The notes below the pieces were generated by a model that was not told the origin of the DNA, did not search any database, and saw only the letters and a program-made list of their open reading frames with translations. The position numbers were made by a program, and so were the translations under genes. DNA of 64,000 nt from Eopsaltria australis. Taxonomy: Eukaryota; Chordata; Aves; Passeriformes; Petroicidae. Positions 56,401 through 64,000 of the stretch are shown one piece after another; positions within the stretch are counted from its first letter, which is position 1, and each line of letters begins with the position of its first letter. The stretch is taken from the NCBI GenBank assembly GCA_034509425.1, contig JAVTVJ010001234.1:248001-312000 (forward strand), given 5' to 3'.

Positions 56401-58984
56401 AGGTCAGCAACAGCCTGTGGCCATTTCTAGGTCATTATTACACCACACGTTTGGTATTGTGCTGCAGGAATCCCATGAGGATGAACTTGAGGAACTCTGG
56501 CAACTCTGGAACAGTTCAACATTGACCAACTTGGCAACTGAACAGCAAATGGAGACTCTGCCTTCAAGAACAGTGAAGATGTAAACTGTTTACCACGGAT
56601 TTGCCACAAAACTCCCTCCCTCCATGGCTGTAGTGAGAGAATTGCCTGTAGAAACACAGGTACCTATTTGTAGGTTGAGCTCTGTTTGGTTTCTAAGACT
56701 GCAAACCTTGTTTCTGGTTCAGAAACCTCCTGGCCAAGGGATGTTTCTTCCGTAGCCTCAAGAGTAATTTATTTTTTTAATTCAGTTTAATGCAGGTGGG
56801 GCTCCAAAGGTAATCGAAGATTACAAGTCCAATAATAAAGTTAATATGTAGCTACAACCGGCAGAGTGATTACATTCATTATGTAACTTCAAATTTAAAA
56901 AACAGGTTTTTTCCTGCTTTTCTGACAAAACTGAGTATCTCCACCAATCTCTCTATCAGCAGAAGAGTTGTTTTTCCACTTCAAACCTATTTTGGTAAAT
57001 CTTGGCCTCACTCTTCACTTGACAACAAATGGCAGCAAAGCCAACACCCCAATGCTCAGAGATGAATAGTTACATTTATGAAAACCTATTCTGGGAGACT
57101 TGGCTGCATTTCAGTGATGTTCATCTCCCTCCTGACAGCGAACAAAACTGGCCAGGTCAGAAATAGTTTATCTGATTTCACTTGGCTCACCAATTACTTC
57201 AAGGGGAAAACAGAAGACAAACCCATGTTTACCACGGGTGTTAACTGGCAACGAGAAATGTTAAATTTCATGGTAATTTTGGAAATATCTGACAGCCAAA
57301 TACACAGGTAGACTAACCTGTGTTTGCCTGACCACAAACACAGCTCCAGGACAGAAACTTCCTACAGTACAATTCTTCTGCCTTTATTACCACCACCAGT
57401 AGCTCAACAACATTAAAAATTAAAATGACAATTTGTAAAGTGCATTTCAGGGTGTGTACACGGCGTACAGGGCAACATTAGAACCTGACATATACGAGAA
57501 AAAGGCATCCAAGTGCTGCTTTTAAGCCATCAAAACAAAAAGGCAAACTTCCAGAAAACTCCGTGGCTGCCAAACTTGACCTTAAAGTTGGTATTTCCCT
57601 GTAGCACACCAAGCAACGCCAAACCTGCGAGGTTCCACAGAGGTGAATTCCCACGTGAAGGACCTGCAGTGGGAATCAGGGACACAACTGGAGTGTCGGG
57701 GAGTGCTCCTGTCCCGGCCATCCACAGCCAGCATCTGGTGACACACCAGCAAAGCCCTCTCTGTCAACACCGCCACTTTCATGAAGAGACGAAGATTAGC
57801 AGCGTTCACCAAGCCGCGAGCTCGCTATTGATCAGCTCATCAGGCTGCTATAAATAGAGGTGCCTAAAGCACCCTAACAAAGCTGTCATCTCTAAACTTT
57901 CAACCCGCTAGAGCAGGGCCAGACACAGCGAGACGCGAGAACAAAACAGGCAGAAGTGCAGCGGCCAGCTGGGCTCTGCGGCTCGGGTTACAGCGAGCGC
58001 TCAAAGAGCCTCTCCAAAATGAATAGTTCCCTTTTTCTGCCGGAGTTATGCAGAAAATTGAGAGTCTGCACGTGCTGCTCGTACCCGCAGGTAGTGAAAC
58101 CACCTGTGCTTTACAGAGCGGGGAGAGGCAGGCGAGGAGCAGAGCTGAACAAAAGCCGCAGTTACTTTCTTTTTTTTTTTTAAATACTCGTGCATCAAGT
58201 TGTGTCTTTGGAGCTGGTGAAGTGACTGTGCAGCTCAATCACCTCAGCATCTGACTCACAGCACTCGGCTGAAGAGTTCAGCGATCATCTCCTACCAACA
58301 GCAGCAATTTGAGCGGAATTTTCCTAAACCACCGCCGGACTGCGGAAAACTGCTTTCCCTCGCTACGTCTGTCTCACCTCACAATAATAATAATAAAAAA
58401 AAAAAGCCAGTCTGGGAGCTTTTCCGGCCCGATTTCGCACGGAAAGCGGCTGTGCTGCAGTGCCCTACCTGTGCGCACACAGGTGCCGCCTCCCCGTTAC
58501 CCGCTCCCCCCTCACCGAGCCCCCGCCTCGCTCCCTCACGCCCCGGGCCGCGACCCCGCCGCTTCCCCGGGGAGCGCTGCCCGGCCAGCCCGGCGCGGTG
58601 AGGGCTCGGATGGGCGAGCCGGAGCCGCTCTCCGCAGGTAACAAAGCCTCCCCGCGCAACCAGCGCCGTGCGGGCAGCGCTGGGGCGAGGCAGCGCCCCG
58701 CAGCCGCCGAGCCCCGCGGGGGAGCCGGCGCTGCCCGCGCCTCCCTCCCCGCTGCCGGCCCCCGCCTGAGGCGCGGGCGGGAGCGCGCCACGCCGCCGGG
58801 CGGCTGCGGGCAGCGCCGGCGGCCGTACCTGGCTGCTGCTCTCGGCCGGCAGGTTCCGCAGCAGGATCTTGCGGCGGTTGCCCAGCTCGCGGCGGGTGCT
58901 CGCCAGCCGCCTCGCCACCTCCTCGGCGCTCAGCGGCGGCGGCTCCGCGGGCAGCGCCGCGCCGCGCTCGGCTCCCGCCGCCAT
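29356..58984 (-). CDS. RAVER2: RAVER2, ribonucleoprotein PTB-binding 2 (12 exons, complete)
   Basis: Raver proteins are RRM-containing nuclear/cytoplasmic partners of PTB (hnRNP I) and modulate PTB-dependent splicing. Exons in coding order: 58984-58829, 49405-49339, 48371-47902, 43171-42980, 41386-41260, 40388-40306, 37748-37644, 37430-37319, 36101-35881, 33916-33805, 33476-33328, 29481-29356. They sum to 1,920 nt, giving 639 residues, slightly under the roughly 690 I recall for human RAVER2; the shortfall is partly at the N-terminus. All twelve join in frame through GT-AG introns. RRM1 is split over exons 1-3 (KILLRNLP, then AFVTLLN), RRM2 is in exon 3 ([16 protein letters not shown]) and RRM3 in exons 3-4 ([23 protein letters not shown]). 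PTB-binding motifs [S/G]LLGxxP lie near residues 403 and 519. The protein ends LKKKRVY as in RAVER2, distinguishing it from RAVER1. It converges on JAK1, the conserved vertebrate order. Confidence 0.96.
29482..31093. other. RAVER2 last intron, unique sequence
   Basis: I see no exon, RNA gene or clear mobile element; plus-strand ORFs such as 29329-30006 lack supporting features. Confidence 0.5.
31094..31226 (-). repeat. Diverged partial copy of RAVER2 intron 5/exon 6 boundary
   Basis: Matches 40363-40515 over about 130 bp at roughly 85-90% by eye: AGGTAAACCTGCAGAAGCTC, CAAGAACTGTTT, GTGTATTTTACAAATTAGGC, ATCTTTAGAATTATCC and AATTTGCTTTCCAGG. It includes the acceptor AG and the first 26 bases of exon 6, then similarity is lost. 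It lacks the long homopolymer of the exon 6 locus. Confidence 0.85.
31227..32499. other. RAVER2 last intron, unique sequence
   Basis: No feature recognised. Confidence 0.45.
32500..32770 (-). mobile_element. CR1 LINE 3'-end fragment
   Basis: Complement of CR1: ACACTTCCAGGGATCCAGGG, CCAGGGATTCCCCACCCTCA, CCATTCCCTGTGTCCTGTCC and GGAGCCCCTTCAGGCACCAG. Same family as the 36600 copy and in the same orientation as RAVER2. Confidence 0.82.
33328..33476 (-). CDS. RAVER2: RAVER2 exon 11
   Basis: Encodes [20 protein letters not shown], then [20 protein letters not shown] and GEYSQ. The acceptor TTCCCAGCAG is a NAGNAG pair (start 33476 or 33473), adding or dropping one Ala. Donor CAG|GTAGGA. Confidence 0.92.
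33805..33916 (-). CDS. RAVER2: RAVER2 exon 10: second PTB-binding motif
   Basis: Encodes [20 protein letters not shown] and [24 protein letters not shown] is the second Raver PTB-binding motif. Acceptor TTTTTCAG, donor CCAG|GTAAGC. Confidence 0.95.
33917..34860. other. RAVER2 intron 9, AT-rich unique part
   Basis: It has short AAATGAAATTTTTGAAATAA repetition near 34030-34100. Otherwise nothing recognised. Confidence 0.5.
34868..35842. repeat. Near-pure homopurine array: (GGAGGAA)n then (GAGAA)n
   Basis: About 975 bp. The first 700 bp are GGA/GGAA/GAA triplet-like units with a repeated AACAAAGATGAGG spacer; 35580-35842 is almost uninterrupted GAGAA. On the RAVER2 sense strand it is polypyrimidine (TTCTC, TTCCTCC), beginning about 40 bp after the exon 9 donor. 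It drives spurious ORFs up to 478 codons. Confidence 0.97.
35881..36101 (-). CDS. RAVER2: RAVER2 exon 9 with polyalanine/CAG tract at its acceptor
   Basis: Opens with a run of GCA codons giving polyalanine, then [20 protein letters not shown] (conserved) and a variable Pro/Ala-rich part ending CDSSLG. Donor GGG|GTAAGG. The acceptor is the first of several consecutive CAG triplets, so the exact start is ambiguous by multiples of three. A homopyrimidine (sense) block starts about 40 bp downstream. Confidence 0.9.
36599..36960 (-). mobile_element. CR1 LINE 3'-end fragment, longest here
   Basis: Complement of CR1 from GGAATGGTTTGAGTTGGGAG (3' terminus) through GGGACACCTCCCTC, CAGGCTGCTCCAGCCTGGCC and CCATTCCCTGTGTCCTGTCC to CCTTCAGGCCCTGCAAGGGG. 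About 360 bp, inside RAVER2 intron 8. Confidence 0.87.
37319..37430 (-). CDS. RAVER2: RAVER2 exon 8: first PTB-binding motif
   Basis: Encodes [20 protein letters not shown] and a diverged tail to ALK. GLLGEPP fits the Raver PTB RRM2-interacting consensus [S/G][I/L]LGxxP. Acceptor TTTTAG; donor AAGT|GTAAAT, chosen to keep phase with exon 9. Confidence 0.9.
37644..37748 (-). CDS. RAVER2: RAVER2 exon 7
   Basis: Encodes [20 protein letters not shown], then [15 protein letters not shown]; 35 codons in phase 0. Acceptor TTTCTCAG, donor AGT|GTAAGG. Confidence 0.93.
37749..40305. other. RAVER2 intron 6, unique AT-rich sequence
   Basis: About 2.5 kb with no array or recognised mobile element; all ORFs are short and unsupported. 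Confidence 0.55.
40306..40388 (-). CDS. RAVER2: RAVER2 exon 6
   Basis: Encodes (V)[15 protein letters not shown], then [11 protein letters not shown]. Acceptor CAAAACAG lies about 30 bp downstream of a long T/A homopolymer; donor CAG|GTAGGT. The first 26 bases and the preceding intron recur, diverged, at 31094-31226. Confidence 0.93.
40363..40515 (-). repeat. Source locus of the duplicated intron 5/exon 6 segment
   Basis: Pairs with 31094-31226. Compared with that copy it contains an A20 homopolymer (T on the RAVER2 sense strand) at about 40412-40431, between the acceptor and the matching intron sequence. Confidence 0.85.
41260..41386 (-). CDS. RAVER2: RAVER2 exon 5
   Basis: Encodes [20 protein letters not shown], then [20 protein letters not shown] and KP, near-identical to the conserved post-RRM segment of RAVER2. 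Acceptor ATTGGAG, an unusually purine-rich NAG; donor CCTG|GTAAGC. Confidence 0.95.
42035..42128 (-). mobile_element. CR1 3'-end fragment at the head of a minisatellite
   Basis: TCCAGAATGGTTTGGGTTGG, TTCATGGGCAGGGAATCTTC and CAGGCTGCTCCAAGCTCTGT followed by CCAACCCGGCCTTGA match the CR1 3' end in complement. The last part continues into the 51-bp array. Confidence 0.75.
42129..42905. repeat. Roughly 51-bp minisatellite derived from CR1, about 15 copies
   Basis: Unit: GATAAACCCAAAATGCTTCC, CAAGCTCAGCTCCTTCTCCA and ACCCGGCCTT. The CCAACCYGGCCTTGA part equals the CR1 sequence immediately upstream. Some units are shortened, dropping the CAAGCTCAG part. Confidence 0.93.
42980..43171 (-). CDS. RAVER2: RAVER2 exon 4: end of RRM3
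   Basis: Encodes [35 protein letters not shown] and [11 protein letters not shown]-rich. Acceptor GTTGCAG, donor ATG|GTGAGA. A 51-bp minisatellite begins about 75 bp past the donor. Confidence 0.97.
43360..43735. repeat. 13-bp microsatellite (ATCTACTCATGAT)
   Basis: About 28 copies with ATTATCTACCCATG and ATCATCTCTTCAT variants. TCATGA and ATGATCAT palindromes recur in each unit. A longer period of about 118 bp is visible in the order of variants. Confidence 0.93.
44309..44876. repeat. 284-bp tandem duplication
   Basis: Copies 44309-44592 and 44593-44876. CCCCTGACAACTGAGACAGA, GCCTGGCCTCTGGCCAGAGC and GGAACACAT...CATACATAAATGCA are shared, with an internal TATATA segment. Divergence is low, so the event is fairly recent. 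It lies in RAVER2 intron 3. Confidence 0.92.
44877..46319. other. RAVER2 intron 3, unique sequence
   Basis: No array, mobile element or exon recognised. Confidence 0.5.
46320..47240. repeat. C/A-only array (AACCCAACTAAA / AACCCAACAACAAAA)
   Basis: About 920 bp almost without G or T on the plus strand. An 11-bp unit (AAAACCCAACT, then AAAACCCAACAG) gives way to a 15-bp unit (AAAAAACCCAACAAC). On the RAVER2 sense strand it reads GGGTTTTAGTT / GGGTTTTTTGTT. Confidence 0.96.
47902..48371 (-). CDS. RAVER2: RAVER2 exon 3: end of RRM1, all of RRM2, start of RRM3
   Basis: A 470-nt exon: [20 protein letters not shown] (RRM1), [20 protein letters not shown] through [14 protein letters not shown] (RRM2 with both RNP motifs), then [10 protein letters not shown] to KPVFCQ (RRM3). 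Acceptor TCTTGCAG, donor CAG|GTATGT. Confidence 0.97.
48825..49090 (-). mobile_element. CR1-like fragment, diverged
   Basis: Complement order of CR1 terminal features: CACACAATCCCAAACTGGAT, CGTGTCCAACCTGTTCCTCC, GGAGATTCCACAGCTTCTCT and GGACAACCTACAACAGTGCT. Confidence 0.7.
49339..49405 (-). CDS. RAVER2: RAVER2 exon 2: RRM1 core
   Basis: A 67-nt exon encoding [20 protein letters not shown] and RT. Acceptor TCTTGCAG, donor ACAG|GTGAGA. Intron 1 above it is 9.4 kb, the longest in the gene. Confidence 0.95.
49406..51560. other. RAVER2 intron 1, unique sequence
   Basis: About 2.1 kb with no array or recognised element. Confidence 0.5.
51570..51770. promoter_or_regulatory. Small GC/CpG-rich patch inside RAVER2 intron 1
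   Basis: Contains CTCGCGAG-like sequence, a GCGGCCGC octamer near 51638 and clustered CCCGG, against an AT-rich intron. Candidate internal promoter or enhancer; no transcript evidence. Confidence 0.35.
51707..52058. repeat. 176-bp tandem duplication in the GC-rich patch
   Basis: Copies 51707-51882 and 51883-52058 share GACGGAGCAAACCCTGAGCA, CCGCCCGGAATGAACTCCCA and GCTGCCACCACTGTCCGTGC with only about ten differences by eye. Confidence 0.94.
52240..52285 (+). mobile_element. Short CR1 3'-terminal remnant
   Basis: GGTCCTTTCCAACCCAAACC followed by AGTCCAGGATTTTG is the sense CR1 terminus, opposite in orientation to most copies here. Confidence 0.6.
52286..55090. other. RAVER2 intron 1, unique sequence
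   Basis: No array or exon recognised. The part at 54600-54850 could include old retroelement sequence, but I cannot place it. Confidence 0.45.
55095..55640 (+). mobile_element. Solo LTR of an avian ERVL-like endogenous retrovirus
   Basis: About 545 bp resembling the avian ERVL-type LTR consensus I recall: GTGTTTTGACTTTAGGATGA near the 5' side, CCAAAGGGATGTTCCACAGC centrally, ATTAAACTGTTCTTAACTCC with a CCTGATTCTCCCC block, and GGTGCTTATCTGCTGGCTGG near the 3' end. No second LTR or internal coding region is visible within the window. It is inert debris in RAVER2 intron 1, antisense to the gene. Confidence 0.75.
55641..58399. other. RAVER2 intron 1, unique sequence up to the CpG island
   Basis: No exon, array or recognised mobile element. 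Confidence 0.5.
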
Positions 58985-59260
58985 CTTGCAGCGCGCCGGG
59001 GACCGCGGGGGGAGCGCGGCGCTGGGGCCGCCCCCGCCCTGCCCCGCCCGGGGGGAGCCTGGGGGAGCCCCCGGGCCCGGCCCCTCACGGCCCCTCACGG
59101 CCCCTCACGGCCGCCAGACCCCGGCCCGCCGAGCCACACAGGGACGCGGGGCAGGCTGGGGCCGGGCTGGGCGCTGCCCGTAACGGAGCTCCAGGGGGTG
59201 TGCGGGATGAACGGGAACGCAGCGGCAATTTCACAGAGCGGGTCCGGTTGGGAGGGAGCG
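58400..59260 (-). promoter_or_regulatory. RAVER2: CpG-island promoter of RAVER2
   Basis: A dense GC/CpG block of about 0.85 kb straddles RAVER2 exon 1, against AT-rich flanks. It includes Sp1-type CCCCGCCC near 59035-59050 and no obvious TATA box. Transcription start is inferred to lie upstream (higher coordinates) of ATG 58984. Long ORFs here on both strands are by-products of GC richness. Confidence 0.85.
58829..58984 (-). CDS. RAVER2: RAVER2 exon 1: start codon and RRM1 beta-1
   Basis: Starts [12 protein letters not shown] at ATG 58984-58982 in a strong context (A at -3, G at +4). This start was chosen because Raver proteins begin with an Ala-rich leader before AEEVARRL. Upstream in-frame Met residues exist within the CpG island but extend into non-conserved sequence. 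It contains [16 protein letters not shown] and ends SSQ, donor CAG|GTACGG. Confidence 0.92.
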
Positions 59261-59289
59261 CGGTGAGGGCATCTGGTGCAAGCTCACTG

Positions 59290-59740
59290 CTCAGAGCAGG
59301 GTCATCCCCGAGCACATGGCACAGGATTGTGTCCAGACGGATCTGGAATATCCCCAGGGAGGAGACTCCACACCCTCTCTGGACAATCTATCACTCGCAG
59401 AGTGAAGAAGTTCTGCCTCCTGTTCAGGGGGAATTGCTGGGCTCAGTCCCTGCCCGTGGCTCTGGAGCCACTGCTGGGCCCTGGAGCAGAGCCTGGGCCC
59501 TGCTCTGCTCCTCCCTGCACACAGGGACAGCCAGGGATGGACAGGGACACTCAGGGACACCCAGGGCTGAGGGCCCCTCTCAGCTGTGTCTCCCTCGAGG
59601 CTGAGCAGCCCCAGCTCCCCCAGCCTTTCCTGGGCACGGAGATGCTCCAGGCCCTTCCTCAGCTCCCGGAGCTCCTGGCCCCGCTGTGCTCAGGGACAGC
59701 TTGGTGTCCACCAACACCCTCAGGCCCTTCTCACTCCATC
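59290..59740 (-). mobile_element. CR1 LINE fragment just upstream of RAVER2
   Basis: Complement of CR1: GGAGACTCCACACCCTCTCT, GAGTGAAGAAGTTCTGCCTC, GAGGCTGAGCAGCCCCAGCT and TTGGTGTCCACCAACACCCT. About 450 bp, reaching further into the element than the other copies. Confidence 0.78.
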
Positions 59741-59974
59741 CCCACACTAATGCATCTCCAGACAGATTTTTGGGAAGGATTTGAGTGCTCTGGAGGAGAG
59801 TTGGGCTCTCTTGTGAGGGGAATTGCCCCAGGATCCATCCTGATGGAAGCCAAGGCCAGGGCACCATCCCTCTCCCTCTCCCAGCAGGAATCATTCCCTA
59901 AATCCCCTCAGTGCCACCTTCCCTGGATACAGATCCACCTTGAGAGACACAAAAACAGAACAACAAAAGAAAGC

Positions 59975-60075
59975 AGATCCCACAGAATCATTTAGGCTGG
60001 AAAACATCTCTGAGATCATCGAGTCCACCCTGTAATCCTGAGTGAACCCAAGAACTCCACTGGAGGTCAGCAAGC
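59975..60075 (-). mobile_element. Short CR1-like 3' terminus
   Basis: CCCACAGAATCATTTAGGCT, GGAAAACATCTCTGAGATCA and TCGAGTCCACCC match the CR1 3' end in complement. Confidence 0.65.
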
Positions 60076-60400
60076 ACAGTGGCCCACGGTGATCTTGTCC
60101 TAATTTTATTGCTCATCAGAAATGTGGCAAACTAATTAAAATCCACGAAAATGGGGAAAACAGCACTTGGGTGACACGGGGGACGGGCACAAGGCTGTGA
60201 CCTGCCATAAAAAGGAGCCAAACATCACAACAGAAGGAAAAAATTCCAATCAATACCAAATATATTTCCCCTTCCGTGAAGTCTCTGTCCATAAAAACAT
60301 TTCACTCTGTTAGTCAGCACTCACTTCAAAGAATAAAACAGGTTGTCCTCTTGGAAAATCCATTTCTCCTCCTTGCAGGGTCATTTACAACGCAGTAAAT

Positions 60401-60514
60401 TTAGCTCTTAACGTTGTCATCATTGCTATAAATGAGTGAAGAATAATTTAAATATTTGTAGCCATTTTTAGACACGGGGCCAAGCACAAAGAACAGGCAA
60501 AAGAGAATCCAGAC
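60401..60514 (-). CDS. Candidate terminal coding exon, unidentified (speculative)
   Basis: After a plausible acceptor (GTGTTGCAG) the minus strand stays open for 37 residues to TAA: a hydrophobic run (VWILFCLFFVLGPV) then SKNGYKYLNYSSLIYS and a short acidic tail. AATAAA lies about 300 bp downstream on the same strand (60103-60108). I do not recognise the sequence. Synteny elsewhere would place CACHD1 beyond RAVER2 in this orientation, but nothing seen here identifies it. It may be chance. Confidence 0.15.
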   Translation of the reverse strand, partial: VWILFCLFFVLGPVSKNGYKYLNYSSLIYSNDDNVKS

Positions 60515-60639
60515 CTGCAACACAAGAGCCTTAAAAAGGAAATGGGAAGAACACTTGGAGTCAAATTGGGTGGGTGTGACTAAATTCTTATCAAGAAAAT
60601 CTAATTCTGATGGATAATTCTTGACTAGGTTCAAGGTGC

Positions 60640-62085
60640 CTTTTTAATCATCAGTTACAGATTAAGAAACTCCACCAAATAATTATTTTAGAAATTGCTT
60701 TAGCCCAAACCAAAGCAAGTTAAGAGGGCAAAATATCTTGGACTTTCATTACTTCTAAAATAAATTTTAAACTAAAATAATCAAACTACTTTTTGGTTTA
60801 TTATTTAAAAATTGACAGCTGAAAAACCTCTCTTCAAGGGCTTCCTTTTCCCTGTTTTGTTTTTTTTTTTCTCAAACAGGCAATATTCCTTCTTTTTCAA
60901 TATTTGCATTATTTTTAATCAATAAAATAATTGGAAAGGAGAAGCGTGAAGGGTTCATCAGTTATGGGATGTAAATAATTCTGGGGTCATGAAAAAGGAA
61001 CGCTCTTCTCCTAGGAACACTGAAACATGTAATATCTCCTCAAAAATTACCACCAGCTTCAGCTTTTACAGCAGAAATTATGCTCTGCTCAAACATCATA
61101 AAATTCAGTGATGCTAATGAAGGAATTCAAGCAGAGCAATTAATTTTGCCATTAATTTCCCAGTTGGAAGGTGGACACTGCTTCACCTGTAACCAGTGCT
61201 CATTAATCCTACCTGCAGCAATTCCCTCCTCAGAAATTGCCTTTTTTGGGTCTTCTTTGATGGGCTGCAGGTGTCCCTGAATTTAAAGAATTCAAATTTA
61301 AAGTGCATTGCTGAAAGAATTCAGAAATGAAGGGTTTGCTATTAATGGCATGAATAAAACTCCTGCAGTAAACAGCTCCAGAGAAACTGCAGCAAATAGG
61401 AATATATTCAGAGAATATAGAAAATATCAGAGAAATACGATTTTTTTTCTTGGTTAGGGATAGATATTTAAAAGATTATATTTTGTAGGTTAAAATATTC
61501 ATCTTTTCCCCCTCAGTGTTGATGTCCAGGTGATCCCAAAAAAAGAACTGTTCCAGGAAGAAGAGGATGCTGAGCCCAGGCAAGCAGGTATTTCCTTAAG
61601 GAATTTCTCCTCCTGTTGATTACAGTCCATCCTTCTCCTTGAAATATTTGTATGAGTTTAGTCTGACTTTTTCTGGAGCTTCCAAACCAAACCCCTCCAC
61701 GTTTATTCTTTGATCTAAACAATTATTCCAGTTTTCCAAAGCACATTAATTAGGTTCAATATTGCTGCAAAAGCAAAAAGCAACATTAAAAACCAGCCCA
61801 GGCCAGTGTAGCTCCAGTTGTGCTGCCCTGGTGCTGTCACACTGATAAACCACCCTGTAATAATTTAATTTAATTCACTCAATTCCTTGCTAATTAAGAG
61901 TAATGTACCCAACCCCAGCAGCTGCATTTGTAGATCTCTCCTACAAAGATTCATTTCCCTGTGCTTCTGCAGCTTTGAAGTCACACCAGGCACATCTATT
62001 TTATCATTTTTATGGAATGAGTGTCAATTAGAATCGAAATTCCAAACATTCTTTTGGAATCACAGGTGCAGTCAGGCAGAATTGT
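60640..62085. other. Intergenic AT-rich sequence
   Basis: Unique, with no supported gene, RNA or array. Confidence 0.5.
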
Positions 62086-62089
62086 CCAG

Positions 62090-62185
62090 GTTGGGCAGGT
62101 GGGAGGTGTCCCAAAAATAGGAATGAGATGGGATTTAAGGTCCCTCCCCACCCAAAGCAGTCCAGGATTCTGGGATTTCCTGGGA
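62090..62185 (+). mobile_element. CR1 3'-terminal fragment
   Basis: Sense CR1: GGTGGGAGGTGTCCC, GATGGGATTTAAGGTCCCTC and CCCACCCAAAGCAGTCCAGG. Confidence 0.7.
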
Positions 62186-64000
62186 TTCTACATCCAGAAG
62201 TACAAATGAGTTCAGATAAAGTGAAAGCCAAGACAGAGATGCAGGACCCACCTGACACTGGGAATGTGACTGTGAGCTCCTCAGGTGAGTGATGGCTTCA
62301 TGGAAGAGAAACTGAACAATTGAACGGTTCCTGCAGGGAGTGTGCAACCCATCCATGAAAATCAGGGATCACCATCTCCATGTCAACAGCACATCAACAG
62401 TGCCACTCCCTGCTGTCCTGCTGTCCCACTGTCCTGCTGTCCCACTGTCCCTGCTGTCCCTACTGTCCCTGCTCCAGCTGCTCCTTTTTGTTTCATCAAG
62501 CCACTGAGATTTTGAATCCCAAAGATGCAGATTTCATTTTCAACACCAATAATTAATTTGGTGCTGATCACCCAGATCACCTCACGAATGCACACTGCAT
62601 CCAAAATACACCAGAGGTGCCAAAAGGAATTCCTTTATCCTATTTTTCCCCACAAATTCCAATTCTTTTGGCATTCCCAGTGCACCATTCCACAACATGC
62701 CCAAACTTGGGATGTTTCTTTACTCCTGCTCTTCCATCCAGGCACAAAAACTCTGCCAAACATCTGCATGGAACCTGCTGGCTGTCAATTTGCTGCTCCT
62801 GAGTTTGGGAATGCTGGATTATCTCAGGATCAGCCTGGGGAGCAGCTTCTCCTTGGTTCCACTCTTTAACCGAGTGGCCTGCAAAGAAACAGTAAAAAGG
62901 TGGGAGAGTTCAGAGCTGTAACTCCCAAAGTAACTCCTGCAAGGAAATCATGACAGGCCTCTGCTGTCACGGGCTATTTTGGGACCTGTGGTGTCTGCAG
63001 CAGAATCTCAAACCTTTGTTGCCCCATGCATCATCAGCAGATCTGTGTGGTTGTGTTTATAGAGAGCAAAGGAAAAGAAAGGGTAAATATTAAAATAAAC
63101 ACCACAAAGCAAAGCCAAGTTGTTGAATAATAACTGAGAGCAAAGGAAAATGAGATCAAACAAATACAATTCTCCTCAATAAATGGCCCAGATATTCACA
63201 GGGGAACCTCTGCACCACTTCTCTCCTCAATCGATGCTCTCCCTGCTTTAATTCACTATTTAATTCACCATTCTTCCCACACAGGCTTTATTTTTCCTCA
63301 TTCAGCTTCAAATTTAGTCATTACTTATTGGCACCAAGTGCATTTTGGCAATTTTACTATTAAAAAACATCCAAGTGTTCCTTGGATCCCTGGCAAAAGC
63401 AGCTCCAGCCCCACATTCCTACCAGGAGGATTTTTATTGGCCAGCCCACGAATGTGCTGCAGATGGGAATTCCAAATCTTCCTGTCTCCGATTCCCTAAA
63501 AGCACCAATCTTCCAGGAATTGGAAACTGATGGTGAGAATTCACAGGGAATTATAAAACAGGGAGATCATAATGCTGGGGATGAAAATATTCTATAGGGT
63601 AAATCCATACATCTCTATTACTGCTCCTTGGATCTGGACAATTACAAACCTGGAGGAAATTTGCTGTGATTAACTGAGGAGCTGGGATGGGACCAGTTTG
63701 TTTGGAGAAGAGAAACCAGTCCATGATTTCTCCCTGCCAGCAGAGCCCGGAATTTCCAGCACCCCCACAATATTCTGTCCTTAAAAACTTGTTGCACATG
63801 GAAAAATCTTGTCTAATATGGAAAATTGGCCTAAAGGAGGAGCAAGACAAACATTCCCCCAAAAAAATTTATGAGGCTTTCAAACGTTCTGCAGTTCAGT
63901 TAGAAAAGGTTTCCATAGGAACTGTCACCCAAAGTGCTGTGCCTGAATTCTCCACATTCACAGGGAAAAAAAAAATCCCCTCCCCTTCCTGTTTTCCAGG
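62186..64000. other. Intergenic, unique sequence
   Basis: A small (TGTCCCACTGTCCTGC)-like run is at 62415-62475. No exon, RNA gene or array is supported. Confidence 0.45.

Noticed and set aside
58460..59266. A 268-codon plus-strand ORF over the CpG island (possible divergent gene)
   Set aside because: GC-rich open frame with Ala/Arg/Pro composition, antisense to RAVER2 exon 1; no conserved motif.

Overview
This window is vertebrate nuclear DNA, almost certainly from a bird. Fragments of CR1-type LINE 3' ends are scattered on both strands, one solo LTR resembles avian ERVL elements, introns are compact but packed with GC-rich minisatellites, and two split genes lie tail to tail as JAK1 and RAVER2 do in other vertebrates. 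I cannot name the species.

Plus strand, 1-27.9 kb: JAK1 without its 5' end. Twenty-one coding exons (5219-26791) encode about 1,040 residues: most of the FERM domain, then the SH2 domain, the JH2 pseudokinase and the JH1 tyrosine kinase, ending in a TAA stop. All exon phases join in frame. The first coding exons, equivalent to roughly 109 residues of human JAK1, lie upstream of base 1. One JAK1 intron has a GC-AG boundary. A 3' UTR of about 1.1 kb ends near a poly(A) signal at 27844.

Minus strand, 28.0-59.0 kb: RAVER2 complete. Twelve coding exons (58984 down to 29356) encode a 639-residue protein with three RRM domains and two PTB-binding motifs (GLLGEPP and SLLGEPP). It starts in a GC-rich CpG-island promoter (about 58.4-59.3 kb). 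Its 3' UTR ends near a signal at 28030-28035, under 200 bp from the end of JAK1, so the genes converge.

59.3-64 kb lies upstream of RAVER2. It holds CR1 debris, AT-rich unique sequence and one weak candidate terminal exon on the minus strand.

The most striking feature is the tandem repeats. Nineteen separate arrays (units from 2-4 bp to about 165 bp, each motif different) fill roughly 11.5 kb of the first 26.8 kb and often touch splice sites. RAVER2 introns hold four more large arrays. One is a homopurine/homopyrimidine block of nearly 1 kb that would be transcribed as a polypyrimidine tract beside an exon of a gene whose product is a PTB partner. Another is a C/A-only array. A third apparently grew from a CR1 fragment. 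The last RAVER2 intron carries a diverged copy of another RAVER2 exon's acceptor region.

Functionally, JAK1 is the cytokine-receptor tyrosine kinase and RAVER2 an RNA-binding splicing cofactor; they are neighbours by conserved synteny, not by pathway. I found no unknown multi-gene system, CRISPR array, tRNA or rRNA gene. The novelty here is in intron structure and splicing.
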